The translations under genes and the position numbers were made by a program. A stretch of 64,000 bases of DNA from Cercis canadensis. Taxonomy: Eukaryota > Streptophyta > Magnoliopsida > Fabales > Fabaceae. The stretch lies in the NCBI GenBank assembly GCA_003255065.1, contig QAOA01002012.1, positions 368,662-432,661 of the forward strand, in the 5' to 3' direction. Numbering within the stretch: the stretch's first letter is position 1; each line of letters begins with the position of its first letter. The notes beneath the pieces were generated by a model. It searched no databases and was not told where the DNA came from. It saw only the letters and a list, made by a program, of their open reading frames with translations. Positions 43,392 to 55,952 of this stretch are shown here, one piece after another.

Positions 43392-46187
43392 ATGGCGGAT
43401 GAAGTTGTAGTACCAGGACCACAAGATCCTACTCTGTTGACTGAACAAAATAATCACATATCAACAAAAATATGGAATACTGGAGTAAGTAATTTATAAA
43501 TATTTTTGTTAGAGTATTTTGAATTTGTAGAATTTTTTATATTATTGTAAATTTGTTATAAATTATTGTAATTTTTATACAGGTTGATATAGAGTTACGT
43601 CCTCGATCTCATAGTAATATACGTAGACCTAATGATCGAGTTATGGAATACGTGAGAAGGGCAGGTTTTGGTGGGGTCGCAGAAATAGAACCTGCTCATA
43701 TTGATGTCCAGTTAATTTCTGCATTAGTTGAACGATGGAGGCCCGAAACACATACATTTCATATGTCTTGCGGTGAGTGTACTATCACATTGCAAGATGT
43801 AGAGGTGTTACTTGGTCTTCCTGTTGATGGGGAAGCAGTATCCGAGTATACTGGTTACACATGGAGTGATCTTTGTCGGGAATTGCTTGGCGTAACTCCA
43901 CCTGATTCTGCCTTAGCTGGAGGAAGACTGAAACTGAGCTGGCTTTCGCGAACATTTAGTCGATGCCCAAATGATGCTGCAGATGATGTAGTACAACAAT
44001 TTGCAAGAGCACATATATTGCGTTTAATTGGCATGTGGCTGATGCCTGATCGTAGTGGCAATTGTGTACATGTTATGTATTTAAAGTTGTTAGAAAATTG
44101 GGATGAGGCTGGGAGATTCAGCTGGGGATCAGCTTGTCTTGCCTATCTGTATAGAAGTCTTTGCATGACTTCTCTTGAGGAAGCTGATAACTTTGCAGGA
44201 TGCTGTTTTTTGCTCCAGTGTTGGGCATGGGAGAGATTCCCGTATATAGCTCCGAGGCGAGAAGAGCGTGATCTAACTGGGCCACTTGCGAGTAGGTAAG
44301 TAAATTAAATTTGAAGTTATTTTTAATTAAACTATTTTATATTCTGATAATTTATTTAAAATTATAGTACATTAATATAAAGAGTTGTCAATTAGATTAT
44401 ATGATTCATATTAGAATGACATTATTTTTATAGTATAATAGACATAATTAATAGTACATTATTTGTTTAATGTAATAAACGTAATTAATTATAGTGTAAT
44501 ATTTGAAACATGTTAGATGAAAAACTCCTCTAGATTGGACCAATATTATTTACGGCGCGGACCAAAAAGGGTTTCGACGGGCATTTGATCTACTTGAAAG
44601 TGATGATGTAAGAATTCTTGTTACTAGTAATTAATGTATGTCATTTATTACTTGAATTTGTTGTAAGAAATATGTTTCATATTATTAATGTTGCATGTAA
44701 ACAGATTGTGTGGCAGCCATATACCAGGGCACTGATGGCACGACTCCCGAACTATTGTGTTAGGGGGCAGGAAATTTGAGCTGCTAAGGTGCCATTAATA
44801 TGTTATCACATTGTAGAGCACCACAATCCAGATCGAGTTCTACGCCAATTTGGGTGCAGACAACACATTCCCCGAGATATTACGTTTTATGATACAGAAC
44901 TACACAATGTCAACATGAAGGGAAAGCAGGCTACATTATGGACGGGGCATCATATGGCTCATAACTTTTTGTGGGATGATCGACGTCAATATGTAGTTAA
45001 GTTAGACGAGCCGTTTGGAGTAGACCCGGATTACATTGTATGGTACTCACGCATAACGCGTCGATGGATGAGGCCTGAAAATGCCATAGCTAGTGGACAA
45101 GTAAAAACGTTACAGTTATTATGTTTGTTTTTGAATTTGTTTTAAGTTAGTACATTTTTTTGTCAAGAAATTATGAGCCATAATTTATTACGGTGCAGGT
45201 TCCTACTCATCCTCAATCTCAGGAGGGTGGTAGTAGTCGGCAGGGTTGGGGGAGTCAGCAGGGTGTTCCTCAGGAGGGGGTGCCTCAGCATGGTTGGGGG
45301 AGTCAGCAGGGTGGTAGTAGTCGGCAGGGTTGGAGGAGTCAGTAGGGTGTTCCTCAGCAAGGGGTGCCTCAGCATGGTTGGGAGAGTCAGCAGGGTGTTC
45401 ATCAGCAGGGGGTGCCTCAGCATGGTTGGGAGAGTCAGCAGGGTGTTCATCAGCAGGGGGTGCCTCAGCAGGGTTGGGGAACGGTTCCTCAGCAGGGTTT
45501 GACACCTGAGAGATATGAGGCATTTGTTTCAAAGCTCACCGGGGTGTTTGTAGAGTTTGGGATGTTCCCACCGGTGATGCAACCCCAACCCCATATGGCT
45601 CCTGAGGCGACGAACTCAGCAGGGAGTGCAGCCATGTCTTCGGAGGCACATGCTACATCATCACGACGCCATCCTGCCTCACCCGCTACTAGGTCCCGAC
45701 ATCGTTCCAGTGATAGATCTCAAAGTTCGTCTCACTCTGATCATCGCGTTGATGTGGCTGGTTCATCGGTCGACGTGCCGTATAGGCCCGATCCAGTACA
45801 AGTTACAGAGAATCAGGGGTACTTTGATATGACGCCACATGCGGTACAATCTCCTGTATACAATTTCTTTGACGTTGATTCTCGTGTTCCCTCATCAACG
45901 ATTGATACATATCACGACCCCTCTTCACAGACAGAGTATACGGGAAATTGGACCGATCTGACGATGACTCCTCTGACAGCACGTCATCCCTATGATCCAG
46001 CGATGACTGGACTAGATTATTTTCATCAGGGGATATGTATGATTATATGACACCTTCAGCCACCCAGCCTGCTGAGGAAGAACTATCACCACCAGCCACC
46101 CAACCTGTTGAAGAAGAATTGCCATGACGTGTCAGTAGACCTCCCAGATGTGGGACAGACGGGCATTTGTTTCGACATAGACGTTAG
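43392..46187 (+). pseudogene. PMD gene of the Mutator-like element, inactivated
   Basis: Exons are 43392-43484, 43583-44295, about 44517-44607, 44705-45100 and 45199-46187, with GT-AG borders. The PMD region covers roughly the first 350 codons (TLQDVEVLLGLPVDG, LLQCWAWERFPY and later VWQPY). The last exon encodes a Gln/Gly/Pro-rich repeat tail. Lesions are a TGA at 44518-44520, a TGA at 44777-44779, a TAG at about 45343, a frameshift near 46028 and a TGA at 46125-46127 before the terminal TAG. Most look like C-to-T changes on one strand. PMD proteins accompany transposases in such elements, and their exact role is unclear. The upstream 218-codon exon is the best preserved part. Confidence 0.82.
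45225..45500 (+). repeat. Gln/Gly-rich minisatellite within the PMD coding region
   Basis: Units built from cagcagggtg, cctcagcatggttgg and gagagtcag recur about a dozen times, with higher-order units of about 66 and 108 bp. Lengths are multiples of three, so the frame is kept and the product is a repeat of SQQGV, PQHGW and HQQGV elements. Confidence 0.85.
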
Positions 46188-46403
46188 TGTTAGATTGTTA
46201 TTGTACACATGATATGTCTATTATTAGAGATGTTGATTATTATTATATTTGAGTTCATACGTTATATCATTATTTAAACGTTTGAAACTTAAACAAGATA
46301 TAATTAAACAATATGCCACATATCCAGACTCTTTATTATTAATAATCAAAACAATAACAAACTCAACATAAAAATTTCAAATTCTACAAGTAAGTAATTT
46401 ATT

Positions 46404-49188
46404 CATGGATCAGACATTCTTCTAAGTGGACAGTTTCGCCTATTATGCCCTTCCGTGCGACAAATACTGCATTTTATTATTGTCCGGGTTCTGCTTGGAT
46501 CCCGCCAATCCATCTCATTTCGAATGCGATTCGTAACAGGACGACCTTTCTTCCTCAGCATCGCGGGGTTGGGGCTAATATGTATCCCCTGGATCTCGGG
46601 CCAATATTCCTGTCCACCAATAGGCATAAACTGTCCACGATACGCATTCATTAAATTTTGAATAGAGTATACCGGATCCACATAAGACCATTCATTGAGG
46701 GAAGCTGAAGCACATGCAGATATTGCATGTGAACATGGGAAATGAAGTGCTTTAAATTTACCGCAACTACACCTTCTTTCATTTAGGTTGACAACAAACG
46801 TGCGTCCAGCCGTCCTGGTTCTCATATTATACCTCTCCTCAACCTCGAATAAACCGGTGTCCCTGTTGAACAAACGAGGCTTGTGTGATGACGCCTCTCG
46901 TGAATTTTCACGCATCTTATCCACGACATACTCGGTCCATTGTTGTCCACTAGCTCTCATATTACCAGCTTCATCCCTTTTTTTAGTGAAAATAGCATTT
47001 AACTTGTAATATGTTGCTCTAACCAGGGCAGTAATAGGCATGTTGCGAACACCCTTCAATGTGCCATTAATATTCTCAGCCAAATTGGTAGTCATCATGC
47101 CATAACGTCTCCCCTCAGTATCTCCTTGCAAAGTCCATTTTGCTTCATCAAGATCGCGTACATACTTCCATGCACGATTGTCTTCGCATCGACTTTGTAT
47201 ATCCATCATAAACTCTTTAAATTTAAGGGATTCAAATTGGCTGCCTGTCAAATTGAGTCAAAAACATTTGAATATTAAGAAATAGTTCATTTAAATCAAA
47301 TATACAACTATGAAAACAACAAAATTTAACATACCTGCTGCGTATATTTTTGTTTTCAGGGCTTTATTCTTGAAGTGTGTATTCCAATTGCTAACGACAT
47401 GACGCAAGCAAAAGAAATTGTACGCGAGTGGTGGACTCCAACCTACACTAGCATCTGCAATTGAAGACAATATACTTACATGGCGATCAGAAATTATTGC
47501 CAAATTTTAACGATCTCGAACAACGTGACGACGAACTAAAGTCAAAAACCACGCCCATGCATCTTTAACTTCACCTTCGACAATAGCAAATGCAAAAGGC
47601 AATGGTGACCTATCGCCATCCTGTGTAGAAGCAATCACGTTCCCCGATATTTGCCACTCAAGAAAGTCCCATCCACTTGAATCACAGGCTTGCAAAAAGT
47701 GAATGCATCAACACATGCTTTGAATGTCCAAAAGACACGACGAAACATCTTTTCCTGAACATTTGATTGACTACTGATGTGATTATTATCCAAGAACCAT
47801 TCTACAACAGTTCCAGGATTTGTCGCTCGCATTGCTGCCATCCATCTAGGCAATAGATTATAGCTTTCATTCCAACTACCGAACAACTTTTCAATGCATT
47901 TCTGCTTTGCTAACCATGCTTTTCTGTACGATGCTCGATAGGAAAAGTCTGCCGATATTCGCTCCTGTATCAACTTAATTGATACATCAGGACTCTCTTC
48001 AACCATTCCATAAATGCTTGACGCTATCACATTAATATCTAACTTCTTGTGATCTTGCGTTATCAAGGGATTTGTGTAAGTATGCGGACCGTTATACTTT
48101 CTAATCTCCCATACTTTGCTATGACTTCTTTGGCAGGCTCGAAGTCTCCAATTACAACCAGTAGCCTTATTTGGACAAATAACATTCCACATAGTCGGAT
48201 TTGACTCGATCACAGTGAATGACTGATGCATTTGCAGTGAGTATTCCTTCACAGCAAGCTGAACGTCATTTTTTGTAGAAAATTGTTGCCCAATTGACAA
48301 CTCTCTACCTCTCTCCCACGCTACATGTTCATCTGAAATCCCAGTGTTATCAGTTATTCGCATTGCATCCCAGTTAACTGCTGAATAAACTGGGACAGGT
48401 TCACAATACTGCAACGGCTGCACCATTTCCGGCCTGGGACAATCGGATTCAACGCCCAATGGTTGTACATTCAGATCCAAACTATGTTGATATTCTTCAT
48501 CACTAGATGCATCATCTTCATCTGGAATGTAATCTTCATCATCACTCAACGTAACTAGTGGATCAATGGGAGAATTAGCACCATTAAGCAATGATTCCTC
48601 TTCATGTCTTGTTTCCTATTCTTCGATGTCTCTCCCTTGTCCAATATCTGAATTGAACCACTAGTCATAACAATCATAGTCATGTCTCTCTGGTGGCTGA
48701 AAAGTTTGACTCGAACTAGGCATACCATACTGAAACCCAAATGAGTCAACATGTGGTCGATAACAGCGGTCATTCTCTAATTCTGTTTGACTATGCATCT
48801 GAACTGAATAAGGTATGGAACTTGACCCACAATCATCAACGATATGAAAATCACTATCATCATGCTCTGTGGTTTCAGTCTCCACAAAAACCTCCATTGC
48901 TCCAAGATTGGCATGCTGTGAGTGACTCTCATACATGCACATTACATCTTCATCAGCCACAAGATCAAGGACACCATAATATAAGGGGTTAGCTGACATA
49001 GGAAATCTATATTTGATGTTCTTGATCACTTTATTGGGCTCAAGACGTAATTTTCGTTGGATCACCTCTTTAAGACTTTGTAGTCTAAGTTTATGTTTCA
49101 ACATCATGCATACAGGATTCGCACTTTCATACGTGACTCCTTGTTCTCCATTATATACTCGACCATTGTAATAAACGAATATCAGCAT
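46404..49188 (-). pseudogene. MULE-type transposase, inactivated
   Basis: The likely start is the ATG at 49188, before a small N-terminal domain (about 49188-48900) seen in MuDR-type transposases. A zinc-binding DNA-recognition domain follows at about 48180-48050 (CPNKATGCNWRLRAC), then the catalytic region (VIQVDGTFLSGKYRG near 47675, IVEGEVKDAWAWF near 47570, SDRHVSI near 47485). After an intron (donor near 47336, acceptor at 47228) come the SWIM finger (CSCGKFKALHFPCSH, about 46750) and a CCHC knuckle (CSICRTEGHNRRNC, about 46450). Lesions are TAG codons at 48661-48663 and about 48613, a frameshift near 47640 and a TAA at 47507-47509. MULE transposases cut and join element ends in the nucleus. 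Confidence 0.85.
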
Positions 49189-49405
49189 TTTTCTCCTAAA
49201 TTTAAAATCAAATATATCATATTTCAGTATAATAATAATATACAATAATCATAACAATATTAAGCTAAATACAAATATTATATACTCGACTATTGTAATA
49301 AACAAATATCAGCATTTTTCTCCTAAATTAAAAATCAAATATATTATATTTCATAAAATACTAAATATACAATAATCATAAACTACTAAATATTAAGCTA
49401 AATAC
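49152..49405. repeat. 127-bp tandem duplication at the 5' end of the transposase gene
   Basis: The stretch from tatatactcg (49152) through the start-codon region to taagctaaatac is repeated from about 49279 to 49405. It includes a second copy of the putative start region. Divergence is about 10 per cent. Confidence 0.75.
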
Positions 49406-49859
49406 AAATTTTATGAAAACATTTATTTATCGTAATATTACAATAAAAAAATAAACTACTAAATATTATCAAACTAAAGATAAAAAATAACTTAAATAAA
49501 AATAATTATTAAAATCATTAAAATTTAAAATAAATAAGAATACTTATTAATATTAAGTAGTAATTAAAATTTAAACGTACCTTATGTGAAGACTGCTTGG
49601 AGTATTTTCGCTCCTCTTGTGTGAAGACTGCTTGTTGATTTTCGGAGGTTTGTGAAGACTGCTGGTTGATTTTCGCTGTTGTGTGAAGACTGCTCGGAGG
49701 GGAGGGGAGGAATTTATAGAATTCGGACACGCCACCAGCCAATGAGGTTCAGAGATAAAATGGGACGCGCCGTGGGGCCCACGAGGGTTGGGGACAAAAT
49801 GGGACGCGCTGTGGGGCCCACGGCGTGTCCCTACAAGCCATGCACCTATCGGTTGATAT

Positions 49860-50071
49860 CACGACAAGACCGGACGCGCCGTGGGCCCCACGGCGCGTCC
49901 ATTGAGAATGCGCCGGCGGGCCCACGGCGCGTCTGTGTGCCCCGTCTGACGCCAACGTTTTTTTTTTTTAATTTTTAATTTTTTTTACACTACATTATTT
50001 ATGTAATATTGTTTCTGACTACATTATTTACGAAATTAACTTTCTAAACTATATTAATTTGGTCAAAGTGC
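49860..50071 (-). repeat. Right terminal inverted repeat of the Mutator-like element
   Basis: This is the complement of 42824-43036, with the GC-rich near-palindromes inside and gcactttgacc at the tip. Immediately inside it (49755-49830) are further ggacgcgcygtggggccca units, so the motif is amplified on this side. Confidence 0.88.
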
Positions 50072-50116
50072 AAAGAGAGCCACTGGGTGGGGTTCATCCA
50101 AAATCTAAATAAATTG

Positions 50117-53100
50117 TAGGTTTAAATATATTATAATTTCCTATAATTTTGATGTTTGAATCAAGTTTCTATAATTTTTTTTTTCTTGTTTTGGAATTCT
50201 TATAATTTCAAATATTTTTAATTGGGTCTCTGTCATCACCTAAGTTATAACTCCGTTAATTTAGTACTGACATGACAAACAGTTATTTATGTGACAATAA
50301 AAAAAATTGACACATCGTCAAAATGGCACAAAAATTACCACATTAGCATCTTTCCTCTCATTCCCTTCTCTCTCTCTACCTTCTCCTTCCCTTCCTATCT
50401 TGGCCTGTCTCACCACTTTGTCCCTTCCTTAACCCATTTTGCACTGAACAATGTTGAATAGTTTGTAATTTTAGTTGTAGAACTAAGTTTCACATTGATT
50501 GAAACAAACAATGTTTAAGGCTTTATAAAGGCAAAAAGAAGTTATAGAGTAACTTTAGATAATAGGCCACACAAACATATAAAGCTAGCAAAATAGCATA
50601 ACAAATCAAATATGCTTAATGATCTTTCATTGGCACTTGGGGCATTTTGGGCCTTGATTTGACAAATATTTTAGAGTATGGTTTTAATAACTGGTCAGGT
50701 TCGGGTCAGTTTGATCGGTTTAGAGGGCAGTTAATTAAATTAAAAGGTTCATTAAACAAACAATTGTATCTATTTAGTTTATAAATAAATTCGAATAGAC
50801 AATTGTATCTGTTGATTACTGACCAGTCATATTTGTTCATTAATGCCTTTTCAAGTTTATAAAAGGGAACTCCCAAATGCATTAACATTCACTTTTTTCA
50901 TTGAGAGTTTTTTAGGGTTTTGTTGTATCTTGAGATAACTTGCTTTTGAATAGAGAAGCAATATTACACTCAAGACAGTATAATTAGTCACGCCTCAAAG
51001 CTATTTGTTTATTGTTTCCATTATCATTTTCTAACAATTTGAGTGTAATATTCTCATAATGGAGGTTGTTACTAATTCTACTGTAAAGTTGCAAGATTTT
51101 GTGAAACTCAACTAGTTTGATGAGACGAATTTCACAAGGTGAAAAGATAAGATGAAGTTCTTACTCACAACCTTGAAGGTGTTTTATATCCTAGACCCAA
51201 ATCTGCCACCCATTGCTACACCAACTGCTGAAGATTTGAATCAAGTAAGAAACCAAAGGCAGAAATGTGAGGAAGATGAATTGGTGTGTCATGGTCACAT
51301 TTTGAATACCCTTACGAATCATCTGTATGATCTCTACTCGAATTTGACTTCACCAAAAGACATATGGAATGCTTTGGAAGTCAAGTATCAAAGCGAAAAA
51401 AGAGGTACTAACAAATGTCTTGCTTTGAATTACTTTAATTTCAAAATGTCTAATAACATGTTAGTCATGGATCAAGTCCATGAACTACAAATTCTAGTTT
51501 CCAAATTAAGAGATTTAGATATCTCAATTCCTGATACCCTTCAGATAGGAGTAATTTTATCCAAATTGCCTCCTTCTTGGAATGGGTACAAAAAGAAAGT
51601 GTTGCATTTACCTGATAATTTCACTCTTGAACAATTTCAAACTCATTTACAGATTGAGTGTGAAACTCGTGGTAGAGATAAAAATTTCATGAAAATAAAT
51701 GTGAATTTAAAAGAGAATTCGCAACAAGTGAATGCAATAATAAGTAATTCTAGAAACAAGTCTGGAGGGAAGAATTAGGACAAACTTAAAGTCCAAAAAA
51801 ATGGTGGATTAAAGAAAAACAAAAAGAACAAGGTCTACTTTCACTGTGTAAAGAAAGGACACTACACCAAGGAATGTAGATTTAAAAATTATGAAAAGAA
51901 GAAAGAAAATACTTATGAGAAAGCCAAACTAGCTAACTTGTTGGAAGATGAAGTAAAAGAACTTGTTGTAATGGTTTCCAACATTTAGATTGGAATGGTG
52001 ACTGAATTGAACATGACTACTGCATCCAGAAATATGAATTGGTTCCTTGATTTGGGTGCAACAATACATGTGAGCAACAACAAGTCTTTCTTCAAAACTT
52101 ACCATGAGTTGGAGGAACAAGATTAAATACTAATGGGGAATCATTAGCATGTTAAGGTGCTCGGAAAATGGTCTATTGTACTAAATTTCACTTCTGGACA
52201 GAAACTTACCTTAGTCAATGTTCATCATGTTCCTGATGTTAACATTCACTTTTTTCATTGAGAGTTTTTTAGGGCTTTGTTGTATCTTGAGGTAACTTAC
52301 TTTTGAATAGAAAAATAATATTACACTCAAGACAATGTAATTATTCACGCCTCAAAGCTATATGTTTATTGTTTCCATTATTGTTTTCTAACAATACAAG
52401 CCCCCATTCATTCATCTACTTGAAACTCTGCCCAAATACCTCCATAATCAATTTATGCAACACATCTTCTTCCCAACCCTCACCATAAACACCATTGTTA
52501 CCACCTCTACCATTAACACTTAAAGCCCCCAACAAGACAACCGCACCTTAAAGCTCCCTCGCTAAGCTAAAGCTCTCACCAAATATAACTAGAACCACAC
52601 CATGCTTTCATCTGCTTGTATAACCACCATTGTCACCACATCTGCAATTCCATCATCTTCCCACATTTTACCACTACCACCATCTCTATAGCCATCATGG
52701 CTGCCTTAAGCTCTAAGACATACCTTCTATGACTATACTTTTTTGATGACCAAAGAAGCACTCTTATTGCTGAACCAAGTGCATCCCTCTCATTGTCCAA
52801 AGGCTGTTCTCGGTGTCTCACTCACATTCACTCATCAATCACTATTGGCATAGTCCTCAACTATGTATAGTCTCCATTAAAAAGGGTAGAACCCCATTCT
52901 CTCTCTCATCCTTCTCCCCACCAATTTCTTGCTAAAACAAATTCATATCATAGTTATGACCTTCAGAATCTATCAAAGATTCTCATTAAGACTACTTTTT
53001 TTTTTTTTTTTTTTTGATGCAGTGTTATGCAAAATTTAGAACCTATATTTGCGAGGCTTATGAAGGCATTGTTGTGCAATTTTTGTTAAAAACAAATACA

Positions 53101-53874
53101 ACTGGGAAATTTAGTCAAGTATTGAGTAATGCTAACTTGTTGAGTATATATAGGTGAAGCAAAATGCAAGCTTCTTAAAGACAAGAAAAAGAAACATCTA
53201 GCATGATCACTTCAAGCTCCATGGAATCCGCATAACATGATCCAAACAAAATAGCAATAATGATAATAAAAATGTGGTTGTTTAAAAGCAATGGTGATGT
53301 TAACAGCTTTTAGGAGAGTTTGGGCAATGGTTGAGATGCTTTAAAGTGAGAAGCCTTGAACCAGAGAGGAAGGAGAGAGGATGTAAGTGTCGCCGCCGAT
53401 AGTAGGAAAATCTGCAAGACAAGATGGAGAGGCTTGTGTAGTTAGTACAAATAAAACACTAAAAGAGGATAGAGACACCGCCAAAGAGAAACGGAAGTGA
53501 AGGCAAAGGTGAGGGACTTGGTGGAGAGAGATAAAGAACATGAAAGGCAAACACAAGAGAGAAACAAGAGATGTTGATGAAGCAGTGAATCTTAGTTGAA
53601 AGGACAAAAGAGGACAGAAAAATGACAAACAAATTAGGGTATGTTTGACAATTTTTGTGCCACTTTGGCGCCACATCAACTTTTTTTTTATTACCACATA
53701 GACAAGTCATTTTCATGTCAGCACTAAACTAACAAAGTTATAACTGAGTGTAATAGCAGGGACCCAATTAAAAAAATTTCAAACTATGAGGACCCCAAAA
53801 GAGGAAAAAAAAACTATAAAAACCTGATTCAAAATTCATCTAAACTATAGGGACCTACAATATATTTAAACCTA
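50117..53874. mobile_element. DNA element with long diverged inverted repeats, 3.76 kb
   Basis: The ends 50117-50350 and 53640-53874 are reverse complements with many mismatches. Shared blocks are taggtttaaatatatt, ttttgaatcaagttt-type, aattgggtc, gttataact and gccacatcaac/ggcacaaaaatt. I infer a non-autonomous Mutator-like or unclassified element. No transposase frame was found. A deleted Copia element occupies 50452-52393. 52394-53639 has only short frames and a T run (52990-53014). The target duplication is unclear. Confidence 0.6.
50452..52393 (+). mobile_element. Copia-type retrotransposon, internally deleted and inactive
   Basis: The 5' LTR is 50452-51036 (585 bp, TGTTG...TAACA). A gag frame starts near 51059. 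Codons at 51152-51775 encode a UBN2-type gag domain (KLRDLDISIPDTLQIGVILS). A degraded zinc knuckle (CVKKGHYTKEC, with the first Cys missing) is near 51855, and a protease-like DLGATIHVSN is near 52045. The sequence then jumps at 52239 into the last 155 bp of the 3' LTR (52239-52393), which matches 50882-51036. Integrase, RT and RNase H are deleted. Stops interrupt gag. Confidence 0.82.
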
Positions 53875-54599
53875 TATTTTATTTTAGTAATTTGAAACTA
53901 AAAGGTATTTTTAAATAAACTTAATTGTAATTTTGGTCCAGCTTAACAAATCAAACAAATAAGTGGCATAGCACCACAGTGAATCAACCTCCTTGGCTCC
54001 CTCTTTTTCACACATAAATATGGCTTTAACTTAGAAAATAATACATCAGCTCTTCTTTTTAAGGAAGATTATCACTAAGGTGGTGTTTGGTACATAATTT
54101 TTTTTCATTCTCGAGAAACATCATTTTTAAGAATCTTGTTTCTAGAAATATTATTCTCGGGGATGTTATAATTTACGTTTGGTTGGGTTTAAACATTCAT
54201 GAGAAATTGAGATAATATTCCTTATCCTATGTTTGGGTCAAATGCTACTTTCTTAGAAATCTTGATTATTTTTTTAAAAAATTCCTTCTTAAATAGCATA
54301 AAATTCATAGCCATTTTGAAAATTTAATTTTTTTAAAAAATAAGAAATAGAATTTTTAGACTTGTTTATGTATTTCTTGGTTTGTCCCTCTTCCTCTCTC
54401 TCCATGAACTCGTAGAATCCATGGAAAGAGTCCATGCTTCAATGAAAAGGAAATGCCAGAAATGTCCGAGTTAAATGTACTTGTAAGAAGTCAAGATTGG
54501 CAGTTGGCTGAGAATGACTCTTCAATGCTTAAGTCAGTAAGAGTGACAAGATAGGTAATCCAACAAAAGTCCAAGGTATAGTTATGACAAAAATTACCT
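53875..54599. other. Intergenic, nothing clear
   Basis: AT-rich. A ggtggtgtttggt phrase at about 54079 resembles one end of some plant DNA elements, but no matching second end was found. Confidence 0.35.
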
Positions 54600-55952
54600 T
54601 TTAGACTACAATGTTCATGTATTTATAGTAGTTGAAGAGCTGAGTTGGTGGCGCCTTATTCCTGTTAAGGATATGGCGCCTTATTCCTGCTGAGGATACG
54701 GCGCCTTGTCCTTACTGATAGTGTGGTGACTTGTCAACTGGATCATGGGCTTGGAGTCCGACCCAATATCTTTTGGGCCATTCCTCATCACTTGCCCCTA
54801 ACTTGGGAGTTTGGCACTGCCAAAGTTCTAAAGCTTTTTTGTTTTTGTTGTCATTTTTTTTAGTTTACTAGGATCAAGTTTCGCCCAAGGGCATGCTCTG
54901 CCACGCATGTGCATCCATTTAGCCTTTATTTTTTAACTCAGTAGTGTCATGTTTTGTAAGATATTTTTCTGTCATCTCAATTTTCAAATCAAAAATATTT
55001 TGGCAAGATTTCTTGGCAGAGATTTTTTTTGACTTGTTAGAGATTAATTGCTGTAGATATTCTTTTGCCATTGCAAAGATTAGTTCAATTGTTGTAGAAA
55101 TTTTCTTGCTGCATAGATTCTTTCAATTGTTGCGAAGGTTTTTTTTTTTTTTTTTTTTAGTTTTTNATTCAATGGTCATAATTGTTGTCCTTTTTTTTTT
55201 TTCTTTTTTTTTAGCCCTTTATAACATGGGCCGATTCACCTTCTTTATCATTCACCTCCCCTTTAATATCTTTTTTTCTCTCCACTAAGGAATTCACCTC
55301 CCTTTGTGTATCTTTTTTCCTTTTCCTTCTGTTCAGGCCAAACTTTAAGTTGATTTTCTTTGTTCTTTCCTTCTCTTGAGGCTAAACTACAGGATATTGT
55401 CTCTTTTCCTTTTGTTTATATATTGAAGGTAACAACGTTCTCTTGCTCTACTCTTTCTATATTCTTTTCTTTCCTATTTATCTGGATATGGCTTTGGATA
55501 GAGAGGGTTTCTAGAGTGAGGAGATGTATAGTGAGGCTTCAGATAGTTCCCAAGAGCCGAGTGTTAGTGGTGGTAGTGAGGATGAGGTCGCCGAGGTAGA
55601 GAAGGGGAAGAAGGTTCTAGTGGGCAAGGTAGGTTATTTTGTCTACATGAGTTTGAAATTTTGTGTTTTAAAATTGAAGCAGATGGTTTTCTTTTTTTCT
55701 TTTTACCAATACAGTTTATTTTTACCTATATAGAGTGATGCCCACAGACATGAAGTGGATGATTGGGTTGGTCCTATAGGCAATATGGGAGATTGGGTGG
55801 GTGAAGAGGTTCTTGATACTTGCTCGGCATACAAAAACTCGGATAAAGTTATCAATGACTTGTCCAATTTTGACTGGCTTGATAAACAAAAATTGGTTGT
55901 AAAATTTTTTGTGGTTAATGTCCATCCTATATGCACCCCTCATGCTAGGGGT
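54600..55952 (+). mobile_element. Unidentified element fragment with a broken two-exon frame, cut by Athila
   Basis: A short tandem repeat at 54637-54705 (ggcgccttattcctg, three to four units of about 28 bp) follows a TATA-like tatttatag near 54619, and the part up to 55487 is pyrimidine-rich and leader-like. A frame starts at 55488, has a TAG at 55512-55514, then encodes SEASDSSQEPSVSGGSEDE and stops in a GTAGGT donor at 55629. After a TATAG acceptor a second exon (55734-55952) encodes DDWVGPIGNMGDWVGEEVLD and DLSNFDWLDKQ. The frame is cut at 55953 by the Athila LTR. I do not recognise the protein family. The acidic, serine-rich start and its context suggest a transposon-encoded protein. One N lies at 55166. 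Confidence 0.45.

Larger units (their letters stand above)
42824..50071. mobile_element. Mutator-like element with PMD and transposase genes, 7.25 kb
   Basis: Inverted repeats of about 213 bp bound the element: 42824-43036 and 49860-50071, starting gcactttgacc on each side. Inside are two convergent genes, a PMD gene on the plus strand and a MULE-type transposase on the minus strand, meeting near 46190-46400. Each gene starts just inside a terminal repeat, as expected if the repeats carry the promoters. Both genes have nonsense and frameshift changes, so the copy is not autonomous now. Flanking bases do not show a clean 9-bp duplication; the nearest candidates (aaaaaggag and aaagagagc) match poorly. 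Confidence 0.85.

Noticed and set aside
45163-45532. Minus-strand and other-frame repeat proteins over the Gln/Gly region
   Set aside because: They are shadows of the PMD tail, whose frame continues from the upstream exons.
42814-50081. A 9-bp target duplication of the Mutator-like element
   Set aside because: Candidates aaaaaggag and aaagagagc agree at only about half of the positions.
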